NCBI GenBank assembly: GCA_965153455.1
Contig: OZ234493.1
Coordinates: 34,834,213 to 34,898,212, forward strand
Direction: 5' to 3'
Length of the DNA stretch: 64,000 nt
Origin: Sphagnum compactum
Taxonomy: Eukaryota; Bryophyta; Sphagnopsida; Sphagnales
In this document: piece after piece, positions 37,629 to 47,965 of the stretch
How the letters are laid out: the number at the start of each line of letters is the position of its first letter
Position numbering within the stretch: the stretch's first letter is position 1
The notes under the pieces: model-generated
What the model was told of the DNA's origin: nothing
Databases searched by the model: none
The model's input: only the letters and a program-made list of their open reading frames with translations
Made by a program: the position numbers and the translations under genes

Positions 37629-40354
37629 TTGGTGCAGGAATTTGTCCTACTTCCTTCAATCATGGGAAGGGTTCCAAAGTCCCATTCCATTCATATCCAA
37701 AACCCCACCAAGTCCCCTTTCTCAAAAAAACACTTGGTGTGGACGTTCGAGATACGCCATGGAGGGCAAAATGAAGTGACCATTCAATTTGCTTATGTTT
37801 CATATGCTTGCATCTCAAAATTCTTGGAAGGTGAATGAGGGGATACGAGCACCCCTGTGGAATGGAATGTTTACAAAAAATTTCCAATCCAAATGGATGT
37901 CAAGCAACCAACTATCAAAAACCACCTCGGCCATACATGGTAAACATTTATTGCATTAACCTTTTTAATTTTTTTAATTCATATACCAAAGATGTAATCA
38001 TTTACGTTTTGAAATTTTTTTGGTCTAAGTATCAATGTGAATATGGACCAAAGGACTATCGGGAAAACTCAACCCGCACTCGATCTATTAAACAAGGATG
38101 CCTAACATCATTCTCAATCAAATGTCTATACACACGACCTGATGTGGCTGAAATCACAATTTATCATAAGGCCCATACACGCTTTAATGGGTCATTCACA
38201 CATGGTGAGCATGACCCGAAGTCCATTTCTCGTATGTCTCATTATGCTCCATGCATGTCACAAGCATTGAAGGACCACATATGGGCCCAACTAAGTTTAG
38301 GTTACATGACCAAACAAATATATGACAAACATAAAACAATTTGGTGGGAACGTGTGAATGCGGGTTAAAGCATGACACGAGATGATTTCATTCGACTTCA
38401 AGACATTGCATATTTAAATCGGAAACATAAGAAAGGGAATTGGCGTTTACACACCAACCCTGCAATTTCAATTCGGTCTTGGGCTCTCCAACATCAGGAA
38501 GATGTGTTCTTTTTCCAAGATGTTGGTGAAATCACGGGATTCAAGTCCCATTCACCATAGGTATTCAAACACCAACTCAATGTGAGTCCATGCTATCATA
38601 TGGTCACAATGGTGCCATTTCTATGGATGCCACATTTGGCACAAATGACATGAAATTCCATCTATTCACCTTGATGGGGTTTGATGATCATCGCACAGGT
38701 GTCCCTTTAGCATGGATCATTACAAGTAGGCAAACAGTTCAAAATTTGATCGAATGGTTGAAACCATTAAAAAATAAGATGTTATCACACATGCCACATT
38801 GGAAACCACCATGTTTTTTCGTTGATGATGCACCTCAAGAGTAGAAGGCATTACGGTTAGTCCTATACCTAGTACCTACTTTATGTTTATTTCCTTAAAT
38901 GTTTTTTAATATCTTTCATAAAAAAATTTATTACTTCAAATGCATTTTATGTTGTACTAACCCCATCCACTCATGGAGATTTTATTGCATATGTGTCTTT
39001 ATTAGGGTCGTATGGGGTATGGACAAGGTTCCCATCTACCTTTGTTGTTGGCATGTTCTCAAAGCATGGCGCTTATGTGGTACTGAAAAAATCAAAGATG
39101 TGGAAGTGCGGGGTGGAATCCTCCAAAACCTTCATGATGTGATGTACATGTCCATCAATCATGGAGAAACAATTAATGACTTCAAAGAGCGCGGGATGAT
39201 TGCTGTGAGAGAAAGCCTTCATAAACATAGGCCTGGTGATGCGTGAACAAATTATTTCTAGATTTATTACCCTCAGTTTGGTAAGTGATAATATTTATCA
39301 TGGTTTAGTATTCAAAATTCTTTTGTATAATGTTATTCATCCTTGTGCATTGTGTTTATGTTTGCAGAATTATGGATGGTGGGTGTTCGAAAAGTGTCCC
39401 ATTCCAACCAAGACACCCAAATAAGCATTGAATCATATCATGGTGCGTTGAAACGTTGGCTTGCTCTTGACACAAAAGGCCTTAGAGGGCGTAGGATTGA
39501 TTGGTTGGTGTGGCGATTAACAACAACCATTGCACACCATTACATGCACACATTGGAAATGAGAAAAATGGGTTTCATAAAAAACAAGGTTATGAAGGCC
39601 ATTATTACACGAAATGTGGAAAAGGCAACCTTTATTCACTCACCCATGTGTCCAACCAACCTTTGAGAGTGATGGAGCTTGGGGCGTACGAAACCAACAC
39701 CTTCCCAATGTTATTTACACGGTGAAATTCCCGTTCACTAAAATATTTTGTTACACATGTGAATGGGCATTGCGAGGGAACATGTGTAAACACCAAATTA
39801 TGGTCATTCTCACATGCACAAACATTTCTCAAGAGGATATCATTCATTACTGTGGAACATGGTATGGATCACATTGTGGAGGGTTGGGTCACATTTTTAC
39901 GGACCCACGACATATTCCAGATGATATGCAGTCCAATGATGATGGTGAAGATGAACATCTTGAAGGTGATGATGGGACCATGGAATTTGATGGGCTCATG
40001 AACATGGAGCAAAATGATCTCCCTATGGGTGCCATTGTAGGGTCTAATGACACAATAAATTCATCAACCCCAATGGAAAGGGCTCTTGCACAATTAGTCA
40101 TTACAATGCAAGAGATCACAAATGAATGTAAAGAAAGCGATGTGACACTTTGTGAACATGCCACCTCACACATGAGAGTATTGGCATGTAATATTCGTAA
40201 CATACACCTCATAAAGGCAAATGCAATTTCACACCCAAGATTGGTGTTACGCCGCATAGAAAATGGATTGCGAAATAGTGTCAAATGGCTCAAAAATTGG
40301 CATGAAACAATGTTTAATCACACAAATGTACATACTAAAGGATGTCACGAATAA
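37629..40354 (+). pseudogene. Mutator-like (MULE) transposase with SWIM-type finger, broken
   Basis: Pieces in order: N-terminal region 37,629-37,935; 38,030-38,560 (YGPKDYR … TRPDVAEITIYHKAH); DDE core 38,570-38,842 with MDATFGTND (first Asp) and FVDDAPQE (second Asp); 38,999-39,246 with the MULE-typical CCWHVLKAWRL; 39,369-39,666 with SIESYHGALKRWL; and 39,614-40,354 with a SWIM-like finger and acidic tail. Breaks: stop at 37,836, stop at 38,366-38,368 (CAA-to-TAA type), frameshift near 38,540, stop at 38,840-38,842 (TGG-to-TAG type), frameshift near 39,640. Intron-like gaps lie at about 37,940-38,030, 38,850-38,995 and 39,246-39,367. The finger reads CYTCEWALRGNMCKH, so the expected CxC is not intact (Tyr at the usual first Cys, with a Cys just before it). 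Host-derived FAR1-type proteins share this fold, but the decay argues for a dead transposon. Confidence 0.8.
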
Positions 40355-40572
40355 ATGTCTCAATTACTAATCAAGATTGTTGCCATTGGCACTAAGAATT
40401 TTGTTTTAGAATCAATTTTGTATGGAAAAAACCATAGCCCAAATTCTTTGAACATCATGTATCAACACACACATGAAGTCTAATATGGCACAAAGGTTAT
40501 TATTGTTTCCAAGTAAAAAGCACAAAAAGTGTGAAATGCAAAAACACAAGGATAGTGATAATATTAGTGTTA

Positions 40573-40860
40573 AATGCGGGTATTGTAACTAGGCCCCAAA
40601 ATCCCAGTTGGTAAAAGTAAGTACAAATGCAAATATTACAATTATGCCCTGAAATTCCAATTGGTAAAGGTAAGTACGGGTGCAGGTATTGCAACGAAGC
40701 CCCAAAATTCCAGTTGGTAGAGGCAAGTACGGTTGTAAGTATTGCAACAAAAGCCCAAAATTCCAGTTGGTAAAGGTAAGTGTGGGTGTAGGTATTGCAA
40801 CGAAAGCCCAAAATTTTAGTCGGTAGAGGTAAATATAAGTCCGGGTATTACAAATTTAAA
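40573..40860. repeat. Tandem array of 53-bp units carrying GGTATTGCAA
   Basis: Five to six copies of a unit with GGTATTGCAACGAAGCCCCA, AAATTCCAGTTGGTA and AGGTAAGTACGGGTG, with starts near 40,579, 40,632, 40,685, 40,738, 40,791 and a partial at 40,844. The array begins about 220 bp after the MULE stop codon. Confidence 0.88.
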
Positions 40861-40869
40861 TGAAAAATC

Positions 40870-41110
40870 AACCTTAAATGCAATACCCACGCTTCAAAAG
40901 AACCCATCTAGATGGTTTGGATACCTTTAAGTGAAGACCTAGCCCTAAACACAATACCCACATGCAAAATCACTTTGAAATAACCCAACCCTATATGCAA
41001 TACTTGCATTCAAGGTCACTCCGAAAGTACACATGTGGGGTTTAAGCCTCTTTAAATGAAGATCCTACCCTAAATGCAATACCTGCATTTGGGGTCACTC
41101 CAAAATAATT
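40870..41110. repeat. Repeat array with TGCAATACC, period about 60-80 bp, block 1
   Basis: Four units contain CTAAATGCAATACC.GCAT, followed by GGTCACT..GAAATAACCC and AAATGAAGA.C. TGCAATACC is the reverse complement of the GGTATTGCA word of the neighbouring arrays. A second block of the same repeat lies at 43,280-43,570. Confidence 0.8.
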
Positions 41111-41611
41111 AGTTAATTTCAAAATAGTATGTTAACAAAGGTGTGTATAGAGGTTGGGGTTGTTGATTAAGAGTTCCATGATTTTTACTTTGTTTCATGA
41201 ATTTGAAAAGAGGTTGTATTGTTTGTGGAACAAATAATACAATGACAATTGTGATCAAGCTTATCTTGGTGTAAGAAATTTTCATGGAAAAGTTGAACTT
41301 GCAATCTATAATGTGGAATAATTATCTTAAATAGTGATTTCAATAACTTATTAAAATAAATATATAATTAAGTTAATCAATCAGATATCAAATTAATCAA
41401 TCTGATTTTTAGATCCAAGTTTTTATTATCTAAGTAAATAAAGTTAAACCAAATGATCAGTTAATAAATTTAAAATCAATATATGATTATCTAATTCTTG
41501 ATAATTAATCATTTTAATTAATTCAAAATATTGGTCTATTAATTATTTAATTAGATGACAAAATTTATTGATAATTCATTAATTATCAAAAATATTTTAT
41601 ATTGAATTGGG

Positions 41612-41725
41612 GGGAAATTTCTAGGGTTTAGACATATGTGAAACAATACCATTTCATTTTATATCTTCTTCAAAAAGATTGGAAAAAATTAGGTTCAAGA
41701 GATCACACAAATGTAAAAAGAAAAC
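41612..41725. repeat. Direct-repeat family, copy B
   Basis: TAGGGTTTAGACATATGTGA, TTTATATCTTCTTCAAAAAG, TTGGAAAAAATTAGGTT and AGAGATCACACAAATGTAAA align with 36,355-36,460, 5.26 kb upstream, same orientation. Confidence 0.75.
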
Positions 41726-41729
41726 CTTA

Positions 41730-42900
41730 TGTGAAAACCCAACCCTAAATGCAATACAAAGTTTGTCGAGATCAAAAATTAAAATTTCAAGCTTAAAATT
41801 TCTTCAAATATGTTCATATTTATGTTTTTTCCTTTTTAAAGTTGTAAACTCATTTCAAAAAACATAAATATAAAGTCTTTAATTTAAGAAGATTTTAAAC
41901 TATGTTTTTAAAAAATCAAAGCACATGATTTTTTAATTTTGTTTATGTTTCACATAATAATAAAAATGATATCTCCCATATATTAATCCTATGTTTGATT
42001 GAAATTTTATTTTATATTTTTCTGATATATAGTAAATAATTTCTTGGTTAAAATAATCATATAGTGGGTCAAAAATATTTTATATTTTATATTTTATACA
42101 TATATAACACAAGTCTTTATGTAAACTTTATTTTTTATGATGTATAATATTGGTTTAGACATTGGTCCAAATATATTGTTATTTATAACACATAATATAT
42201 AAATAATGATATTATGGAATTATATTGTTGATTCATTTCAATACATATAATATTTTCATATTTATTTAAAATTATATATATATATACCTATGGTTACGTA
42301 TATTGCAATTATTTTAAAAGAATTATTTTTAATGAGAATTTAAAAATTCCAAAATATTAATAGCTAGGTATGAAAATGTTCATAAGTTTTTAGAAGCCAT
42401 GCTAAAATTTGTGTGGATTTGGAAGCTTTGTGAGGGCCAAGTTGTTATGTAATGTTTTCGACACCTTCAGAAGCTGAAACATGATTCGACTATCCAAAAA
42501 ACACAATAGTGTTCATAAAAAAACAACCAAGAATCTACAACCTTGACAAATTACTAGCTTCAACAAAAACTCATCGCCAAGGTTGTCAGATTGACTAAAA
42601 TGTCGACATTGACCAAACAAAACAACCTAGCCTAAACATGAGTAATAGTTAGTAAGTTATTTGTTAAATAACTTAATTAACTACCTAATAAGCTACCTAC
42701 GTAATATAAGCCTATTATGTAATTTATTCATTAGTGTAGGCCTTCTAGGTTAATATCTTAGAAGGTCTATGTAGGGATTGAAGGTGGTTGAGCTTATTAA
42801 GTAAACATACTAGTTATATAGGTAGTTTACTAGCCTAGGCCACATAAGCCTAATAAGCATTTATGACAGTTTAATGTCTATTCCTTATTATATTATAACA
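41730..42900. other. Intergenic, no gene seen
   Basis: Extremely AT-rich DNA with short TA runs and no protein-like frame. Confidence 0.45.
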
Positions 42901-42904
42901 TATT

Positions 42905-43180
42905 AAATTTGAACTTTAAAAATTTATTAAAAAGAAAGCACATTTTTCCATATAATTGTTATAAGTATATACTATTGGAATATGATTCGAATTTAGAGTT
43001 TGGGAAACCCTAAATTAATTAACATTTTTTTTACAAGTCTATAGTAAATAAAATAAATCTACGATGCATTTTAGGGGGAATTTTATATGCAAAACAATGG
43101 CAATATATATATTTAAAGAAAATGAAAGAAATCAACTTGGAGATATTAACAAATGGTACGAGACATACTTTCTCTTGTGT
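42905..43180. repeat. Direct-repeat family, copy C
   Basis: Diverged third copy of the family: ACTTTAAAAATTTATTA, AGTATATACTATTGGAAT, CCCTAAATTAATTAA and TTTTAGGGGGAATTTTATAT keep the order seen at 36,180-36,380. Confidence 0.6.
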
Positions 43181-43279
43181 TTTGTTACAAATTTTATTTA
43201 ATTATTAAAAAAATTAAGGCTAAATTTGTAATTGGTGAAAGTAAGTACGTGTGTGGATATTGCAAAATTATATGAAACC

Positions 43280-43570
43280 TTAACCCTAAATGCAATAACC
43301 ATATTCAAGTTCTTTTCAAAATAACCCATAGGTGATTAAGGTACCTGTAGTGAAAGGGCAACCTTAAGTACAATACCCACATGTAAGGTCGCTTTGAAAT
43401 ACCCAATATGTAGTTGTGGTGCGCCTTTGAATGAAGACCAAGGCCTAGATGCAATACCTACATGTAAGTTCATACTGAAATAATCCATAGATGATTGAGG
43501 CAAACCTTATATGAAGACCCAGCCTTAAATGCAATACCTGCATGTAATGTCATTTAAAAATAACTAATAA
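43280..43570. repeat. Repeat array with TGCAATACC, block 2
   Basis: Four units, about 80 bp apart (near 43,290, 43,370, 43,450 and 43,530), of the same type as block 1: AATGCAATACCTACATGTAA, then TCA.T..GAAATAA.CCATA and TGAAGACC.AG.C. Confidence 0.8.
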
Positions 43571-43647
43571 GTTGTTTGGGTACCCAAAATATGTCTTTTT
43601 ATACACCTAAATTAATTATTATTCTGAATTAATTTTATGACAAAATG

Positions 43648-43970
43648 TGGGTAATGCAATGAATGTAAAAAACCAGCAACTATTATGGGACCTATATGCG
43701 GGTATTGCAATGAATGTAAAAAACCAACGATTATTATGGGACCTATATGCGGGTATTGCAATGAATATAAAAAACCAACGAATATTATGGGACCTATATG
43801 CGGGTATTGCAATGAATGTAAAAAATCATTGACTATTATGGAACCTATATGCAGATATTGTAATGAATGTAAAAAGCGAACGACTATTATGGGACCTATA
43901 TGCGGGTATTACAATGAATGTAAAAAACCAGCAACTATTATGGGACCTATATGCGGGTATTGCATATTTG
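43648..43970. repeat. Tandem array of 51-bp units (17-residue repeat if read)
   Basis: Six copies of GGGTATTGCAATGAATGTAA…CTATTATGGGACCTATATGC. The unit is a multiple of three, so the plus frame 43,685-44,053 stays open and repeats MGPICGYCNECKKPTII, which resembles a Cys-pair finger. No promoter, upstream exon or homologue supports translation, and the GGTATTGCA word is shared with nearby non-coding arrays, so I treat it as a satellite. Confidence 0.88.
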
Positions 43971-44989
43971 AAAATGGCCTTATGGAATTTATAATAGAAA
44001 ATGATGTAGATATTATATGTTTAAAATGTGTGTATTATTTTAAAAGTTTGTAGGTGATGTGAGTCCTATTACATTAGATGTAAGTATTGCACAATGTTCA
44101 TTTTAATCTTTGTAGACCCTAGACAAATTAATGTTACCTATTCATATGGGCCTATTTAAGGTTTAATTCTTACATATAAAGTATTAAGAAAATATGACAA
44201 AAAGACATATATGATTAACCATATACCCATCAAACAAGTGTGACTAAAAGATAATATTATATTGATAATAGATGTACAAAAATGGGTGGATGAAAAATTG
44301 CTAAAGAACTCAATGAAAAAAAAAAGGTTTTCTATAACATATCAAAGGACCAAAGTTCAAAATTTGGGTAGTCCAAAAAATAAAAGGGCTGAAAAGACCT
44401 AACTAATTATATAAAGTGAAAACCTTAAACCATATCAGTATCTACAATCTCATGTTTAACTCGGTAAGCAGCTGCTACACTTGCAGCCCTTGCTGTATGA
44501 CGAGCAGTGGAGAAATGTCGACGTTGCATCTCAACCTAAACTGCATTTGCAACAAACTTTTCCTTTGTTGTCTTTTGAACCCTATAAACACCCAAAAACC
44601 ACCAAATTAAACCCTAACACACCTTGGATGAAACAAAATCATAAAAAAATAACAAACATTGATTATTATTGTTTCTTACCTTCCATGAATCATTCTAAAT
44701 TCATGAAAATCTAATACATCTGTCAAATGTTTTGTCTAACTTGCTTTACTGGACTCTCGATCCCAAATTTTGACATCCCATGCCATATTCAATTGTTGTG
44801 CATATACACAATGGGTGGATCAAATCATTTTTTGTAAGTATTCATTCTTCTCCATCCGTGATGTTGCATCTCGAAGCATGCTTCCCGCCCCAGGCATTGA
44901 GACCCAACACCTACAATAGTTGTTTTGAAGCTAATTTGACCAAAGTTGGTTTTGGGAATGGTGGACATTGTTTTGCAACAGTTACCAAC

Positions 44990-46045
44990 TTATCCACTCA
45001 TCCTATGCTTTGGCACGAGCGCAACTAGCAACCTTTTGATCATTTCACCTTTGCACAACCATGGCATTTCCCAAGATGCGAGCATTCATTTTAGCATGGT
45101 CTTGATGTCGAGGACCTCCTTTAGAAGTTGAAGGCCTCCCAGGTTTGGCCTTTTCTGCCACCAAGCCATGCACCTCTTTCAAATGCTTGGTCAACCACCA
45201 TTTGGCACAATATGCGACAATGCAAGTGTCAACTTTACACTTCCATTTCGACCCAACCTTCGTCCATTCTTTATCCTTTCGAACCAAATTAGGTGGACAA
45301 GGGCATGCCGGTGGCTGAGAAACCTGGTCGGTTTCAAGTTCTGGACCTAAACAAAAAAATATCAAAAAGTAAATCATTATTTTGGAATTAAAAAATCCTA
45401 ACCCTAAAACCTTACACATAAAGAGTTCAAAAACAGAATGCAGGTATTGCAAAACATAAAATCACACAATCAAATACAACTCCTACAAACTTTAACTATT
45501 TTAAGGTATTGCAATAAAAAAAATTTGACAAAAAATATCCTGCACCTTCCATCAAATGATGGAAGGTGCGGATATAATTAAACTTTTAAAACCATGTACA
45601 ATTTCTTTTATCTGCATTTAATTTAATGTACGTAAATTCTAAAACATCTAACCCATCATTTTTCGATTGAAATCCTCAATCTATATTATAAATTGTCATC
45701 CTTGTCAACTCTAATCCACATGGATTGCTTGATACATCAATTTTCAATTCTCATTTATGATGAAGCAACATTTTGCTCCTCAAATCTCAATTCTGATGAA
45801 GCACCATTTTGCTCACTAATTGGCTGATCTAATGCAACAACATTTTGCTCAGCAATTGGCTGATTTGATGCAGTAACGTTTTGCTCAACAATTGCCTGAT
45901 TTGATGTAGCAACATTTTGTTCAACAATTGCCTGATCTGATGCAATAACATTTTGCTTAGCAATTGCTTAATCTGATGCAGCAACATTTTGCTTGTGAAC
46001 TTCCGAATCACCACCACCTTTCTTCAATCTCCTTCCTCTAGCCAT
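44990..46045 (-). pseudogene. C2H2-type zinc-finger protein relic, probably transposon-associated
   Basis: An ATG at 46,045 opens a frame MARGRRLKKGGG… followed by about six 12-residue repeats of the type QAIVEQNVATSN (36-bp units, 45,785-46,000), broken by a stop in the first repeat. After an intron-like gap, an exon starting near 45,346 (acceptor TTTGTTTAG) encodes CKVDTCIVAYCAKWWLTKHL then KEVH: two Cys four residues apart and two His, a C2H2 layout. A basic, Pro-rich segment (KPGRPSTSKGGPRHQDHAKM) follows. The frame ends at 45,045 but similar sequence continues with stops to about 44,770. Its position next to the MULE relic and shared GGTATTGCA words suggest a second gene of the same element, but this is inference. 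Confidence 0.45.
45785..46000 (-). repeat. 36-bp coding repeat in the zinc-finger relic
   Basis: Units carry GCAACATTTTGCTCA.CAAT and TG.CTGAT.TGATGCA on the plus strand, about six copies. Read on the minus strand they give E/KQNV.ASDQAI-type repeats, in phase with the ATG at 46,045. Confidence 0.75.
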
Positions 46046-46169
46046 TACAACCTTCAACATAAAAAAAAACCACCATTTCATTATTAATTTGTCAATTCTA
46101 AAAAACTAAACCAAAAGGACCAAGAGAAAAAAAAAAAGAAAAAAATACTGCTTACTACCATCGCCTTCT

Positions 46170-47150
46170 TCATAACACCACCACCATAGAAGAAGGTGAC
46201 AACATTGTTGCCGTCACCTTCTTCATAACAAAACCACCAAAAAAGGCATAGGCCGCCATTTTTTTATAGCAAAGCCATCGAAGAAGGTGATGGAAGCTAT
46301 CATCTTCTTCTTTTTTAGTACAATGGAACCACAGAAGAAGACGGCTTATTACCATCACCTTCTTTGTTGCAGCAAAACCAAAATAGAAGAAGGCAACGGC
46401 AACGTCACCTTCTTCACTACAACAAAAAAAAAATTCTTTGCTGCAACAAAACCACAACAGAAGGCGACTCTAGCTTTACTGCCGTCACCTTTTTCCCTGA
46501 AATAAAAAAGAAGGCGACGATAGTTTCTGCTACTGTCGCTTTTGCGCTACAGCAAAACGAAAATAAAAGGCGACGGCAATTTTGTTGCAACAAGACCAAA
46601 ACAGAAGGTGATGACAACGTTGCTGTCGTCGTCGTTACCGTTGCCTTTCGTGCTGCAACAAAAAAAAAAAAGCTTGTTGCAACAAAGAAGGCGACAGTAG
46701 CTCTACTGTCGTCTTCTTTGCTGCAGCAAGACCAAAATAGAAGGCGGCGGCAGTGTTACTACCATCGCCTTCCGCGCTGCAACCAAAAAAAAACTTGTTG
46801 TAGCGAAACCAAAATGGAAGGTGACGACAACAACGTTGCCGTCGCCTTCAGCGCTGCAACAAAAAAAAAGGCTTGTTGCAGCAAAGAAGGCAATGGTAGC
46901 TCTGCCGTCACCTTCTTTGTTACAGTATGACCAAAACAGAAGGCGACGACAACAATGCTGCTGTCGCCTTCCACGCTACAACAAAAACAAGGCTTGCTGC
47001 AACAAAGAAGGCGGCGGTAACTCTGTCGTTGCCTTTTTTGTTGCAGCAAGACCAAAACAAAAGGCAACGTTGTTGGGTCGCCTTCCACGCTGCAACAAAA
47101 AAAAGAAAGAAAAGGCTTGCTGCAGCAAGACCAAAACAGAAGCAAAGAGA
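46170..47150. repeat. Hairpin-rich minisatellite (GAAGGCGACGG… dyads)
   Basis: Alternating half-units, each an imperfect palindrome: GAAGGCGACGGTAGCTCTGC closed by CGTCGCCTTC, and GAAGGCGACGACAACGTTGC closed by TGTCGCCTTC. They are joined by TTTGTTGCAGCAAGACCAAA and by GCGCTGCAACAAAAAAAAGG linkers. About eight or more dyads are visible. The array is GC-richer than its surroundings and lies directly upstream of the minus-strand zinc-finger relic. Frames on both strands are open through it only because the unit lacks stops. Confidence 0.85.
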
Positions 47151-47154
47151 AGGG

Positions 47155-47340
47155 CTTAAAGGAGGGAGCTTACCTTCAAGCTCGCGCTCTTGGTCCCGCC
47201 TGGGTCCCTCCGGAGCTCTGACAATCGAAGCTCTAACGATGGAGTTCGTGGGCCCGCTTCAAGTGCACTATCATGGCTATGCTCCCACTGCAACCGCTCC
47301 CGCTCTATTCCCGCTCCAATGACTCCCGAGCTCTGGCGAT
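47155..47340. other. GC-rich segment, function unknown
   Basis: A roughly 180-bp GC-rich patch between the hairpin array and the TAGG-rich element. It contains CGGAGCTCTGACAATCGAAG and ACTCCCGAGCTCTGGCGATG, an internal imperfect repeat. No start site or protein feature is recognised. Confidence 0.4.
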
Positions 47341-47640
47341 GGAGTGAGCGCAAAATCAGGTGAGGTAGGTAGGAGGGGGGAAGTAGGTGGGAGGTAGGAG
47401 GGGGGATGTAAATAGGAGGGGGGAAGGTAGGTAGGAGGGAAAAATTTGGGGGCAGAGAAGAGGCTGAAAATCAATAACTTTGGGCAGGGGAGGATGTGTT
47501 TTTGGTTCACCCCAAAACGGCTTCAACGGCCTCATCCTCAACTGGTGCATTGGTGGCTGCTGGTTCACTCCAGCCACTCAAAGAGGGGATAGGGGGTGAA
47601 AGGAGGCTCAAAGACAGGGTGAGTTTAAGGAAAACTCTAA
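47341..47640. repeat. TAGG-rich dispersed element, copy 4
   Basis: GGTAGGTAGGAGGGGG units at 47,362-47,440, then TGGTGCATTGGTGGCTGCTG and GTTCACT at 47,540-47,570 (inverted relative to 35,486) and GGGGATAGGGGGTGAAAGGA…CAAAGACAGGGTGA at 47,585-47,620 (inverted relative to 33,100-33,150). The element is therefore a composite of words seen separately at 33 and 35 kb. Confidence 0.65.
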
Positions 47641-47769
47641 TTACTTATGTTGATGTTGAATTTTATTTTTATGCATTTGTAAAACAATGTTGAAAATTTG
47701 TTTGGAATTGTTTGGGGATCCTTGCCAGTGTACCTACTTGAGAAATTTGAGGATAACAAAAACCCTGCA

Positions 47770-47965
47770 AGTGATGTAGCTGACCTGACAATCATCTATA
47801 ATACAGTTTAGCCAAATCTGGCTATAAAAAGGATATATGAAAATAAAAATGTTGAAAATTCCTTCACATTTCTGGCTACATGCTAAAACTCAATAGAGAA
47901 ATCTGGTGATAATTCCACCCAAAAAAAAGAAAAACAAGAAAACTCTAGAAATACGGCGACTAGAA
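47770..47965. repeat. TAGCCAAATTTGGCTA-family repeat, copy 3
   Basis: GTGATGTAGCTGACCTGACA followed by GTTTAGCCAAATCTGGCTAT, then TTCTGGCTACATGC, as in the copies at 13,180 and 24,940. Confidence 0.55.

Noticed and set aside
46364-47322. Long Thr/Arg/Lys/Ala-rich frames on both strands, up to 188 codons
   Set aside because: All frames of the hairpin minisatellite are open because the unit has few stops; no start-proximal or domain evidence.
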